Source of the DNA: Planctomycetota bacterium
Lineage (GTDB): Bacteria > Planctomycetota > UBA8742 > UBA2392
DNA: 64,000 bases
Assembly: GCA_020638675.1 (NCBI GenBank)
Contig: JACKID010000001.1
Coordinates: 2,170,001-2,234,000 of the forward strand
Reading direction: 5' to 3'
This document shows positions 16,238-25,515 of this stretch, piece by piece. Each line of letters starts with the position of its first letter. Positions within the stretch are counted from its first letter, which is position 1. Below the pieces are notes generated by a model. It had not been told where the DNA came from. It was given only the letters and a program-made list of their open reading frames with translations, and made no database searches. The position numbers and the translations under genes are program-made.

Positions 16238-19200
16238 CTATCCGCCCGTGGAAAGCTTGATGTCGTTCTTCTTGCAGAGATCGGCGATCTTCTTGGCGTA
16301 GTCTTTCAGCCGCTTGAGATACTCCTTCATCTCCGTCGGCAGATAGGTCGCCTCCAGGCTGCTTTCGCTCATGGCGGTGTCGTAGCCTGATTGCGAGTAC
16401 GTCTTCACGCCGCCATCCTTCAGCGCTTCCACGCCCATGTCCTTGTTGCCGTACTTCTCAAGCCACAGTGCGGTCAGCTTCAACCAGGCCTCGAGGTTGT
16501 CGCGGAAGTCGCCGCGGAACTGGTACTCGCTCAAGAGCTTGAAGCTGGCCCAAATACGCAGGTGGATCTGCGAAGCTTCGAACAGGTAGCCCGCCTGGTC
16601 GGCCGGTACGGACTGCAGCACGACCTTGTCGCCGTCCTTCTTCGGCTCCAGCGTGGGCGTGTATTGATCCACATAGGCCGGCCACTTGATCTTCACGTCG
16701 CCGGTGGTTGCCTCGTGCAGCAGCAGGAAGACCTCGGCCATCGTTCGGCCGACGTAGAGGTAGTAGTCTTCAATCGCCTTCTGCAGGTCCGTGTCTTCCG
16801 GGCGATTGCTGGTCACCCACTTGTACTTCTTGCCGCCGACCTCGTTCGCGTCGCGAACAAGGTTGAAGCACCAGCAACGGCGCATCAACAGCGCAGACTT
16901 CTTGAGATTCGCGACGTCGCCGGTTTCCTTGTAGAGCTCTAGGTAGGCCCTTCCGAGCTGGTACTTCAGCTCGTACTCGTTACCGCTGCCGGTCTTGCCG
17001 ATGGTCTTGGTGCGCTGATCAACCGGGACCTCGGTCTCCTTGCCCCACACCTTGTCGCCGCCGAAGCGTTCCATGTAGGCGCTGAGGTACTTGACCGTGT
17101 TGTTCCAGTCGCGGATGCGGAAGTACTGCGTGCCGAGAAGCTTGACCGACTTCTCTTCCAGCCCTTCCGGGCCGCCCTTGCCCATGCGCAGGCGGTACTC
17201 TTCGTAGTACTTCAGGATGCGCGTGGTGGCCGGTCGGGCTCGCTCCAGCACGTCCTGAGACTGGGACTCCAGGAAGTTGCCGAAGTCATAGATGAACAGC
17301 GTGCCGGTGAAGTAAGCCAACGCGTCCGTCGCGACATCGATAAATGACAGCAGGTCGGCGTACTGGCTGACCTTTGCGCCGTCCGACTCCTTCTTGGCTT
17401 GCTCGGCCTCCATCAGCGTGCGGATCTTGTCGACGATCTCGTAGTCCGTGCCGCCCGATACCGCCTTCTGCACTTCATCGCGGATCGACTTGAAGGCATC
17501 CTTCTTGATCTGTGTGTTGTATTCACCGCGCACGGCCTCGGCCCAGCGCTTGGGGTACTCCTCAGCGAGTGCCTTCCACTTCTGTGAGACGGCCTCTTTC
17601 AGGTCCGGCAGGTACGTGCGGATGTCGTCGTTCTTCGGGTGGTCCAGGAACAGGTCGAGCATCCAGCGCTGCCAGAAGTGCTCGGCCAGGATCATGCGCT
17701 GCTCGTGCGTGCCCTTGGCCTTGGCCAAGCGTTCGCTGTCTTCCTTGAAGCCGGCGATCGGGTTTCCGTCGCCGTCCTTCGCGGCCGGGTTGATGCGCTC
17801 GAACGAGTTCTTCTTCATCAAGTTGGCGTAGGACGTGAGCTTCGAGGCCGCGAGCGCCAGTGCGCTGATCTTTGGGGTCAGCTTCTCGTTGAGGATCGCG
17901 TACACGTTGCTGACCATGTACTGGATCTGCTTCTCGTCGTCCGGGAAAGCCTCGACATAGGCCTGGTACACGGCCTCGGCCGCGTCCTCGTCCTTGGCTT
18001 CGGACAAGGCGCCGAAGCTGAGTCGGAGCGAATACTTCTTGTACTCCGGGCTGTCGGCGAGGTGCGTGCCGAACCACTTCCAGTACGGACGCAGGATGGA
18101 GAGCGCCAGCGTCCGCTCCTGGGCCTTCAAATTCTCGGCAACTTCATCCGAGAGGCTCTTTGGTGGATTGCGCAGCAGGTAGCAAAGATCGTACGCCGCG
18201 TAGCCCATGCGCTTCATGTCCGGGTCGGGCTCGCCGGTGCCGGACGGGTTGTCGCGTGACCATTTGGCGTTGTGAACCTGGGCAATCGCGCCGATACAGT
18301 CGGCGATCGTCGGGTTCTCGATCGCGCTCAGCGGCTCCTTGATCTCTTCCCAGGCCTTCTGGGATTCGAACAGGAAGTACTTCTTGTAGTAGTAGACAGC
18401 CTTGTTCCAGTTCACCAACTGGTCCGGCGTATTATTGTCGAGGATCGCGTCCCAGTGCGGCTTGGCCACGCCCGCAATCAGGCCCTCAGGCAGACCTGAA
18501 AGATCGGTTTCGTGCCGGGCGATCTGTTCCTGGTAGAACTCCGGGTCCTCGATGTCGCGGATGTACTTGTCCTTGTCGACTTCGCCGCGGCGGTTGTTGC
18601 GCGAGGCGTTCGGATCCTGCGAAACGTTGTAGTAGGCCTTGGCGCCGATGTAGAGCGCGATGTGGAAGCTGCGGAAGATGCGCGGCAGGTTCACCATCCG
18701 CACGGCCGCCTGGTGGTACTTCTTCTGCGCGTACAGGTCGTTGGCGGTCTTGTAGGCCAGCTCCATCTTGGCGCGGTCGCCTGCAAGCTCGGCCTTCACT
18801 TCGTCGGCTTCCTTGCTCAGCTTCTGGAAGTAGCGGTTGTTCGGCTCGCCATATTCCTTGTGGATAAGGAAGCTGGCGTGACGCGCGTACTGGTTCGCCA
18901 TTTCGCCCGGGAAGCCGTTGAGTGACTTGCCGTCCTTGATCAGGTTGCAGCGGTTCTGCATGTGGGCGGGCACCGGCTGGTCGGGGTCGAATTTCTGCTG
19001 GAAGTACACGGTACGGAAGCAGCCTTCGCGGAACGCGAGCGCCGCGTCAAGGAACCGCCACATGCCGGAGTACATCTCGGCAATCCGCACGAAGCAGGCC
19101 GGGCCGTAGGTCTCAAATGTCTTCGTGTCACCGCAGGCCTGCAGCAGTGACTGGTACGCCTGGATGTTCTTGAGAATGACCGACACCGGATTGGTGTCGA

Positions 19201-20356
19201 GCTCGGCGTACACGGTACCGGCGCACTTGAAGCGCAGCTCGTTGTCGAGGTTGTCGCGCGTTGCGATATCCGCAAGCACGGACAGCGCCTGGCGACGGAA
19301 AGATGCATCGCGATCCTGCGCCAGCTTGAACAGCAGGTCGATGGCGCCCGCGATCTTTGCCTCGTCGCCCAGCTTGATCAGCGCGCTGATGCGGTACAGC
19401 TGGAAGCGCTTGAAGTAGAAGTCCAGCTCTTTGAAACCGCCGTACGACGCGAAGGCCTCGCCGTACATGTCGATGGTCTTCTGCAGGTTGGCGGGGTCAT
19501 AGTCGAGCTCAGTCGTCAGAAGCTCGGCTGCGCGCAGGTACCCATGCTGCAGCGCGATATTGCCGACGAACGAGTTCGAGCCGAAGCCGGCCATGAAATT
19601 GACGAGGTCGAGGAACTTGCTGACCGCGCCGGCGGTGTTGCCGCGGGCGAGTTCGATCTCGCCTCGCAGCTCATAGCTGAGTACGAAGTCGACCGTCTCG
19701 CCTTCACGCAGGAAGTCGAATTCGTCGAGCCACTTCTCGGCCAGCTTGAACTGGGCCTCGCGGTCACCCGAGCCGCTCTCGTACGTCATGCCCTTCACGT
19801 AGTACGAGTAGCACATGCGGTAAAAGATCGAGTTGTAGACTTCGGCCTTGGCCGCAAACGCTGCGCCGTCCTTGTCACGCTCTTTTTCAAGCAGCTGGCG
19901 GCGCGTGTCGCATGACTTCCCCGCGTCGTCGCAGAATGTGCGGGCCAGCTCCGGCTCGGTGCGTCTCAGGCTCAGGGCGAGCTCAAGCTGCATCACGGCC
20001 TTCGCCAGGACGCTCTGGTCATCTTCCGCGTCGCCGAAGACCTCAACGGCCTTCTTGTAGCGTGAAGTGCGCCCGGAATCGTCGCCGTCCTCGGCGTAGA
20101 TCGCGTCGGCTTCGGCCTTCATGACTTCGGCCTTGCTGCGCTTCGCGCGAGACTTCTCCGTAGCCTTGCCGGACTCGATAATCTTGTCCAGCACCGCGTA
20201 GGATTCCTCCCACATCTGGAGGCGTACGCCGAGGTAGCGGCCGTACTCGACCATGTCGCGTGCATGGGCCGAGCCGGCAAACAGGCTCAGCACGAACACG
20301 ATAACCAGCCCGGCGACAACACCGGGCATCGTTGCAACTCTTGAATGATTGGGCAT
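16238..20356 (-). CDS. Very large exported TPR-type scaffold protein
   Basis: This 1372-residue protein has an N-terminal signal peptide (GVVAGLVIVFVLSLFAGSAHA, residues about 12-32) and then almost wholly helical, charged sequence with TPR-like units. Examples are VFGDAEDDQSVLAKAVMQLE, YNSIFYRMCYSYYVKGMTYE and IDMYGEAFASYGGFKEL. No catalytic motif and no membrane anchor beyond the signal were seen. I chose ATG 20356 (MPNHSRVATMPG), with GTGGAT just upstream, over a start 63 bases earlier, because it places the signal peptide normally. It is the largest gene in the locus. It ends 24 bases before the smaller TPR-type gene, so the two are probably co-translated periplasmic scaffolds. Confidence 0.78.
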   Translation of the reverse strand: MPNHSRVATMPGVVAGLVIVFVLSLFAGSAHARDMVEYGRYLGVRLQMWEESYAVLDKIIESGKATEKSRAKRSKAEVMKAEADAIYAEDGDDSGRTSRYKKAVEVFGDAEDDQSVLAKAVMQLELALSLRRTEPELARTFCDDAGKSCDTRRQLLEKERDKDGAAFAAKAEVYNSIFYRMCYSYYVKGMTYESGSGDREAQFKLAEKWLDEFDFLREGETVDFVLSYELRGEIELARGNTAGAVSKFLDLVNFMAGFGSNSFVGNIALQHGYLRAAELLTTELDYDPANLQKTIDMYGEAFASYGGFKELDFYFKRFQLYRISALIKLGDEAKIAGAIDLLFKLAQDRDASFRRQALSVLADIATRDNLDNELRFKCAGTVYAELDTNPVSVILKNIQAYQSLLQACGDTKTFETYGPACFVRIAEMYSGMWRFLDAALAFREGCFRTVYFQQKFDPDQPVPAHMQNRCNLIKDGKSLNGFPGEMANQYARHASFLIHKEYGEPNNRYFQKLSKEADEVKAELAGDRAKMELAYKTANDLYAQKKYHQAAVRMVNLPRIFRSFHIALYIGAKAYYNVSQDPNASRNNRRGEVDKDKYIRDIEDPEFYQEQIARHETDLSGLPEGLIAGVAKPHWDAILDNNTPDQLVNWNKAVYYYKKYFLFESQKAWEEIKEPLSAIENPTIADCIGAIAQVHNAKWSRDNPSGTGEPDPDMKRMGYAAYDLCYLLRNPPKSLSDEVAENLKAQERTLALSILRPYWKWFGTHLADSPEYKKYSLRLSFGALSEAKDEDAAEAVYQAYVEAFPDDEKQIQYMVSNVYAILNEKLTPKISALALAASKLTSYANLMKKNSFERINPAAKDGDGNPIAGFKEDSERLAKAKGTHEQRMILAEHFWQRWMLDLFLDHPKNDDIRTYLPDLKEAVSQKWKALAEEYPKRWAEAVRGEYNTQIKKDAFKSIRDEVQKAVSGGTDYEIVDKIRTLMEAEQAKKESDGAKVSQYADLLSFIDVATDALAYFTGTLFIYDFGNFLESQSQDVLERARPATTRILKYYEEYRLRMGKGGPEGLEEKSVKLLGTQYFRIRDWNNTVKYLSAYMERFGGDKVWGKETEVPVDQRTKTIGKTGSGNEYELKYQLGRAYLELYKETGDVANLKKSALLMRRCWCFNLVRDANEVGGKKYKWVTSNRPEDTDLQKAIEDYYLYVGRTMAEVFLLLHEATTGDVKIKWPAYVDQYTPTLEPKKDGDKVVLQSVPADQAGYLFEASQIHLRIWASFKLLSEYQFRGDFRDNLEAWLKLTALWLEKYGNKDMGVEALKDGGVKTYSQSGYDTAMSESSLEATYLPTEMKEYLKRLKDYAKKIADLCKKNDIKLSTGG

Positions 20357-20490
20357 ATCCACTTGCTCCGCTGGAGCCCCGGAGACGGAAATAGTTGTTG
20401 TCGTGCGCCCGAGACGCACTGCAGCACTAAATCCAAACGGATGAACTGATCTGGGGGTTCAGTGCTTTTTTGCCCGGAAACGGGCCATAA

Positions 20491-20524
20491 ATCAAGGCCC
20501 CCGGCGTTTGCCGGGGGCCTTGAT
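20491..20524 (-). terminator. Terminator hairpin after the secretin gene
   Basis: A perfect 15-base-pair stem (ATCAAGGCCCCCGGC at 20491-20505 with its complement at 20510-20524) closes a GTTT loop. It lies 20 bases after the secretin stop and so separates the secretin transcript from the TPR-type gene downstream. Confidence 0.75.
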
Positions 20525-20543
20525 TTTGAATCTTGTTTCCGTC

Positions 20544-23234
20544 CTAGCGCGGCTGAGTTGGGCCCGCACCGTAGACGTATTCTTCCTCTTCCTCAAGGTC
20601 GATGATGCGCGCGCTGACGACGATGATGATGTCCTGGCGCACGACGCTCTTGCCCTTGCGGGTGAACAGGCTGCCGATCAGCGGCAGGTCACTGATGAAT
20701 GGAATGCCGGAGTCCACCTGCGTCTCGCTCATCTGGCGCAGACCACCGATCACGAAGCTGCCGCCGTCCGGCACCGTAATCGTGGTGCGGATGCGCTGCA
20801 GGGTCAGCTGCGGTGTCTGGATCGCAACCGGTGTACCGACGCCAAGGCTGGTCGTGAAGGTCGGGATCGGACGCAGCAGCGTTGCCAGTGTCGGGCGCAG
20901 TTCCAGCGTGATGTAGCGGCGGTCGGCGCTGATCGTTGGACGCACGTCCAGCACGATGCCGTCACGGATCACGTCGACAACCGGGTCTGCCACGGCCACA
21001 CCGGTCGCGGTGTTCGTGTCGAAGTCACGGATATACGCTACTTCGTTCAGCACGCTCACGTGGCCGCGCTGGGTGTTGTGCACTGTCAGACGCGGGGCCG
21101 TGATCAGTGTTGCGCGCTCCCGCTTGCGAACGGCGCGCAGGATGGCGTTGACTTCCGGGTTGTCCACGAAGGCCATCTGGAAGGTCATACCGCCCTGGTC
21201 GGTCAGGCCGACGCCGCCGCGCTGGCCGCCGAGGCTCTTGTCGAACAGATTCTCGATGCGGGCGCGCTGGTCAATCCGGACGTTGCCGCTGGGCGGCATG
21301 TCCTGGAAGAAGAAGCCGGCGTCATTGCCCGTACCACCCGGGCCGGCCGGGTTGCTGTTGTTGCCGAACTGGATGTCGTCCAGCGCGGCCGGAACCGGCG
21401 GAATGCCGGGGGCCGGGATCTGCGGGCTGCCGCCGATGCCGCGGAAGTCGAGCCCGATGTCTTCAAGGAAGTCGTCGCGAATGGTAATGAAGCGGGCTTC
21501 CACGGAGACGGTCAGGCCCTGGCTGCGGCGCAGGTCCTGCAGCAGGTTGGCGACCCGGTCAATGTTGTCCGGGCTGTTCAGTACGATCAGGTCCTGCTGG
21601 CGCGTCGTCAGACCGTGGCCATCAAGGCCCCAGCTTTCCGGCGCGATCGCTTCTTCGATCACTTCCAACAGGTCGTCGATCACGAGCGGATCGGCTTCCA
21701 CGTCATCCTCTTCGGGTGCAAGACGGGAGTCGCGCTCGGTGTCGCCGGACAGGCGCGGCTCATCACCCTTGAAGGTGCGCAGGTTGATCAGCAAGTCGGC
21801 GACGTTGAACACGCGGCGGACCACGTTGCGGCCTTCGCCGGCGTCGGCTTCGTCGATGATGACGGCTCCGTTTTCTACGCGCCACGACAGGTCGAGCTGG
21901 TCGCAGACCAGGTCAAGCGCCTGGCGCAGCTTCACGCGACCGATGTCGAGGTTCACTTCCTGTTCACCATCCACGGCGCGGGCGCGCAGGATGTTGATGC
22001 GGCCCTCGGTGCGGAACTTGGCGATCACGTCGTCGAGAGTCGAGCCCTCGAAGAACAGCGCGAGCGTGGTGTTTTCCAGCGAGCTGCGAACCGCGATGTC
22101 TTCCTTGCTGAGCGGCGTGCGGCGCGAATCTTCGAGCGCCTGCGCGCGGCGGTTGGTGAGCAGCCACTGCTCGTAATCCGCCAGCTCGACGTCGTTGACC
22201 GGCATCGGGGTGCTGGCCTTGATCAGCTCCATCGTCTCGCGCCAGTTGCGGTTGAAGTCTTCCCAGGCGGCGCGGTCGCGCTTGCCCTGGTCGAGGTTCG
22301 TCGCAATCTGCTTCAGGCGCACAACCTGCTCATTGTACGGGTCTTCGCGCAGGATCTTGTTGAGCACGATCACAGAGTCGCGATACTCGCGACGGTCGAA
22401 ATACTCCTGCGCCTGGCTGTACAGGTTGGCGACCTCTTCACGATAACGGTTCAGTTCCTGCTGGATTTCCATCTCGCGCAGGCGGCGTTCCTGCTCACGG
22501 ATCTTGACGAAGTCGTCAAGCCGCGCCTTTTCGCGGCGTGCGTTGGCGTCCTGCATCATCAGGCGGGCTTCGCGCTCGAAGCTCTCCGTCTCGATCATGT
22601 AGCCGGTCCAGCGGATCGTGTCGAGCACCTTCTCCAGCTCGGCGATCGCTTCGGCGTACTGCCCGTCGCGCATGTAGCGGTCGGCGACGTCGAGCCCGTG
22701 GCTGATCTCATAGACGGCTTCGGCGCGCAGCGCGGATTCTTCTTCGCTGCGGGCGCGGGCCATGTTTTCGCTGGGGCTGCGGGAAACGCCGAGCGCCTGC
22801 TCCACGTTGCCCTTGATCTGCTCGGCAACAGTGTTGTTCGGGTCCATCAACAGCGCGTCGCGGGCATATTCGCCCGCTTCGTCGTAGCGCTTGTCCTGGT
22901 ACAGGCGGGCGGCCTCACTCGCGTAATATGCCGCGAGTTCCTTGAGGTCCTTGTCGCTTACACCCTCGGTGGCGCCGCGCGCGGCGCGCTCGCCGCGGCT
23001 GGCGACTTCCTTGGGCTGGCCGCTGGTCTTCGACTCTTCGGCCGCGTCGTTGCGCGCTTCTTCGCGACCGGCCGACTTGCCGTTCTCGTTTTCGAAGCGT
23101 GCGACATAGTCGTCAGTGGTCGGGTTGACCTGAACATCGTCAGCCGGCGGCGGACTGGACGCACAAGCGGCCAGGAATCCCGCAAAACCAGCAACGGCGG
23201 CCAATGAGAGCCGCTTTCCGATCCCTAATTTCAT
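20544..23234 (-). CDS. Lipoprotein secretin (PilQ/GspD-like) with TPR-like N-terminal region
   Basis: This is an outer-membrane secretin that forms a gated ring pore. The 896-residue protein starts with a lipoprotein signal ending LAAC (C24), so it is lipid-anchored. Residues about 75-330 contain TPR-like helices (AAYYASEAARLYQDKRYDEA, ADRYMRDGQYAEAIAELEKV, YSQAQEYFDRREYRDSV). Secretin N-domains follow (INILRARAVDG; LIVLNSPDNIDRVANLLQDL), then the beta-barrel domain with VPDGGSFVIGG and SGIPFISDLPLIGSLF near the C terminus. The ATG at 23234 has GAGGAG ten bases upstream. It has its own promoter and terminator. Its place after PilM/N/O-like genes matches a pilMNOPQ-type order. Confidence 0.9.
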   Translation of the reverse strand: MKLGIGKRLSLAAVAGFAGFLAACASSPPPADDVQVNPTTDDYVARFENENGKSAGREEARNDAAEESKTSGQPKEVASRGERAARGATEGVSDKDLKELAAYYASEAARLYQDKRYDEAGEYARDALLMDPNNTVAEQIKGNVEQALGVSRSPSENMARARSEEESALRAEAVYEISHGLDVADRYMRDGQYAEAIAELEKVLDTIRWTGYMIETESFEREARLMMQDANARREKARLDDFVKIREQERRLREMEIQQELNRYREEVANLYSQAQEYFDRREYRDSVIVLNKILREDPYNEQVVRLKQIATNLDQGKRDRAAWEDFNRNWRETMELIKASTPMPVNDVELADYEQWLLTNRRAQALEDSRRTPLSKEDIAVRSSLENTTLALFFEGSTLDDVIAKFRTEGRINILRARAVDGEQEVNLDIGRVKLRQALDLVCDQLDLSWRVENGAVIIDEADAGEGRNVVRRVFNVADLLINLRTFKGDEPRLSGDTERDSRLAPEEDDVEADPLVIDDLLEVIEEAIAPESWGLDGHGLTTRQQDLIVLNSPDNIDRVANLLQDLRRSQGLTVSVEARFITIRDDFLEDIGLDFRGIGGSPQIPAPGIPPVPAALDDIQFGNNSNPAGPGGTGNDAGFFFQDMPPSGNVRIDQRARIENLFDKSLGGQRGGVGLTDQGGMTFQMAFVDNPEVNAILRAVRKRERATLITAPRLTVHNTQRGHVSVLNEVAYIRDFDTNTATGVAVADPVVDVIRDGIVLDVRPTISADRRYITLELRPTLATLLRPIPTFTTSLGVGTPVAIQTPQLTLQRIRTTITVPDGGSFVIGGLRQMSETQVDSGIPFISDLPLIGSLFTRKGKSVVRQDIIIVVSARIIDLEEEEEYVYGAGPTQPR

Positions 23235-23315
23235 GCTGAACTCGCTCCTCATCCGTCGGGGCAGTGCCGGGGACGATGCGTTAGGGGTCCAACGAAATCT
23301 TCGGAGGGGAGCCTC

Positions 23316-23343
23316 AATCTAGCGGAAGCAGGGGTGATGTCAA
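23316..23343 (-). promoter_or_regulatory. Promoter of the secretin gene
   Basis: On the minus strand TTGACA (23343-23338), a 16-base spacer and TAGATT (23321-23316) form a strong sigma70-type match. Transcription would start near 23308, leaving a leader of about 75 bases before the secretin ATG. Confidence 0.6.
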
Positions 23344-23424
23344 CGCTCTAAATGCTTTGGGGCGTCACGTCTGCGTCACATTGGCAGGTCGGGTGACGGG
23401 TGTGTCAGAAACCACAAATGCCGA

Positions 23425-23460
23425 GTGCCCTTGCAGAACGGCTACATTCTGCAAGGGCAC
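23425..23460 (-). terminator. Terminator hairpin after the EF-hand protein gene
   Basis: GTGCCCTTGCAGAA (23425-23438) pairs perfectly with TTCTGCAAGGGCAC (23447-23460) around an 8-base loop. It lies 18 bases past the stop at 23479. The T-run is weak. It ends the pilM-to-EF-hand transcript upstream of the secretin promoter. Confidence 0.65.
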
Positions 23461-23478
23461 AAACTTGCGGATCGGCCA

Positions 23479-25449
23479 CTACTTGTACAGCGTACCGAAC
23501 AGGTCGAAGCTTTCGCCCCCGACGCTGACGCTGCGTTCGTCAAGCCCGTCATATGACCCCGCGGCCAGGTCCACGGTTTCATCCTTGTGGGCCTTCAGCA
23601 CGGATGACGGGGCTTCCTTGCCCGTCGCGTCATAGATCTTCACGCCGCTGCCGGGGCTGCCCAGCTTGACTTCGCCGCCGACGTCCGCGCCGGTCTTCAC
23701 AGCACCGGTCCAGACCACGCGCAGCCAATCTTCGCCGGCCTTGTACCAGCGCGTCACCTCGAAGTTGCCTTCCTTGCCACCGCTCTTCACGGACAGACAG
23801 CGCACTTCCATCGCGTCGTCAGTGGAAGGCGGGGCCGAGGGCTGCATTTCTTTCGTGGTAGCCTTTGGCAATTCAAAGTCGCCGAGATCGCGAGAGGAAA
23901 GCAGCGGGTTGGCGCCGACCTTCGCAACGAAGCGGTAGGTCGTATCGAAGTCAATCTTGGTGTCCCCCGGCAGAATCTCCTGCGGGTTCACCTCGGTGCC
24001 GGCAATGTCCAGCATCTTCAACCCGCGGTCCTTGAGCTGCGTCATCGTGTAGACGCCCCCCACGGCCGCATTGTCCGCATCAACCTTTTCGACGATCTGC
24101 ACGCGGTACCAGGTGACCTTCGGTGGGTCGACAGACTCATCCACCACGGAGTGCCACTTGGCCAATGAGATGTTCGCGCTGTCTGCGCTCGAGCCGGCAA
24201 AGCCCATCGCGATCCGGTTGTTGACGATCACCGGGTGTCCGGCCGTGACAGTCCGGTCCGGGCTGAAGGACCACCCGGGGTACCGATCATCCTTCGCGCC
24301 CTTCACGCCACGCTTGAGTCCCTTTTGCGTTGCCATCTTCACGGCGTAGGTATACGTCACGCCGGTTTCGAACGACGTATCGCGGTACTCATTGCCGCTG
24401 ATCGGACCGGCTACTTCTTCCCAATCCGAGGCTTCCTTGGGCATGACCGGCTTCATATCGCTCGTCGAGCGAAGGTACTCTTTCTCCGCATCGGACTTCT
24501 TGGGCCACATCTGCTTGTTCGGCTTCTTACCCTCGGCGTCTGTGGTGTTCCACCACTTGTCGAAGCGGTCTTCCCAGGCGCGCAGGGCCTCTGTGTACTT
24601 CTGCACGCGCTTTCGGTACTCGCTGCGACGCTTCTCCACTGTTTCCGGAGCCCGACGCTCGATGAAGTACTGGATGTCCGGCGGAACGGTGTCTACAGCC
24701 GGGTCGTCCCAAGTTACCACGATTTCCATCGTGGCGGGGTCGATCTTTGCAGCGACGTTTTCGACTGCACCTACGTCGACCTCGTCGTGAGGCTTGTAAC
24801 GATCGATGTATTCCTGGAAATCGATCTTCCCGTCGAAGTCCCCCCGATCCCAGGTTCGTTCTTCTTCCGCGGTAATCTCACCATCTTTGCTGGTCAAGAA
24901 TCCGTCACCGCTCTTATCCAGTTCAGCAAACGCCTCAGTCGGATCCTTCGGCGGGTCCTTGTACTCTTCCTTGCTAATGAGACCGTCCTGGTTGCGATCC
25001 CAGTTCTTGAACTCGTTCCTGGGTGCCGGGCCGGTGAAGTAAGACGTCTGCTGGAATTCGATCTGATCCCAGGAGCCGTCGCCGTTCGTATCGAACTGCG
25101 CGAATTCGTCCTGTGGCTTCGCGTCCATCGTAACCTGCCAGAAGATCGGCATGCCCAGCGGCAGTCGCGAACCCGCCGCGGGTTTCCATGCATCCGCTTC
25201 GCCCACCTGCATCGTGGCCGTGACGCTGTCGGGCAGCGGAATCGTGCCGCCCTTGGGTGGGGACACCTTGGTATCCTCAAGCTTTGCGCGCACCGCCTTG
25301 ACGGAGTTCTGCAGCGAATCCTTTCCGTCGGAGATGCCGCTCGTCATTACGATGGCCGCCACGAACAGGATGAGGAATACCACCCCCGCGATCGGGGCCC
25401 CCACCGGGCCGTACTGCGCCAGAGCATTGGAACTGTTTTCCTGAGCCAT
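23479..25449 (-). CDS. Single-pass membrane protein with tandem EF-hand calcium sites
   Basis: This 656-residue protein has one N-terminal membrane helix (GVVFLILFVAAIVMT, about 22-36) and a large, probably periplasmic, remainder. Residues 120-131 (DTNGDGSWDQIE) and 151-162 (DRNQDGLISKEE) are canonical 12-residue calcium loops. A third near 178 (DKSGDGFLTSKDG) and a fourth near 201 (DRGDFDGKIDFQE) are irregular. The rest shows beta-rich, fibronectin-like character (VTWYRVQIVEK, TTYRFVAKVG) and a coiled charged section near 270-330. It sits between the PilO-position gene and the secretin, where a PilP-type linker would be expected, but no PilP similarity was seen. Confidence 0.78.
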   Translation of the reverse strand: MAQENSSNALAQYGPVGAPIAGVVFLILFVAAIVMTSGISDGKDSLQNSVKAVRAKLEDTKVSPPKGGTIPLPDSVTATMQVGEADAWKPAAGSRLPLGMPIFWQVTMDAKPQDEFAQFDTNGDGSWDQIEFQQTSYFTGPAPRNEFKNWDRNQDGLISKEEYKDPPKDPTEAFAELDKSGDGFLTSKDGEITAEEERTWDRGDFDGKIDFQEYIDRYKPHDEVDVGAVENVAAKIDPATMEIVVTWDDPAVDTVPPDIQYFIERRAPETVEKRRSEYRKRVQKYTEALRAWEDRFDKWWNTTDAEGKKPNKQMWPKKSDAEKEYLRSTSDMKPVMPKEASDWEEVAGPISGNEYRDTSFETGVTYTYAVKMATQKGLKRGVKGAKDDRYPGWSFSPDRTVTAGHPVIVNNRIAMGFAGSSADSANISLAKWHSVVDESVDPPKVTWYRVQIVEKVDADNAAVGGVYTMTQLKDRGLKMLDIAGTEVNPQEILPGDTKIDFDTTYRFVAKVGANPLLSSRDLGDFELPKATTKEMQPSAPPSTDDAMEVRCLSVKSGGKEGNFEVTRWYKAGEDWLRVVWTGAVKTGADVGGEVKLGSPGSGVKIYDATGKEAPSSVLKAHKDETVDLAAGSYDGLDERSVSVGGESFDLFGTLYK

Positions 25450-25515
25450 AACCTTTTCCCTTTTAGGGGAAGGGGAAACCGGGGTTTCCTACGCGAATTG
25501 CGCTCTCCACCGGAA

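Noticed and set aside
20472..20485. Small hairpin GCCCG-GAAA-CGGGC next to a T-run
   Set aside because: The T-run is on the wrong side for the minus-strand gene, and no plus-strand gene ends here; the 15-base-pair hairpin at 20491 is the better terminator.
20508..23207. An 899-residue open frame on the plus strand
   Set aside because: It lies entirely opposite the secretin gene and reads as a low-complexity mirror of GC-rich codons; the minus-strand protein has clear secretin motifs, signal peptide, SD and promoter.
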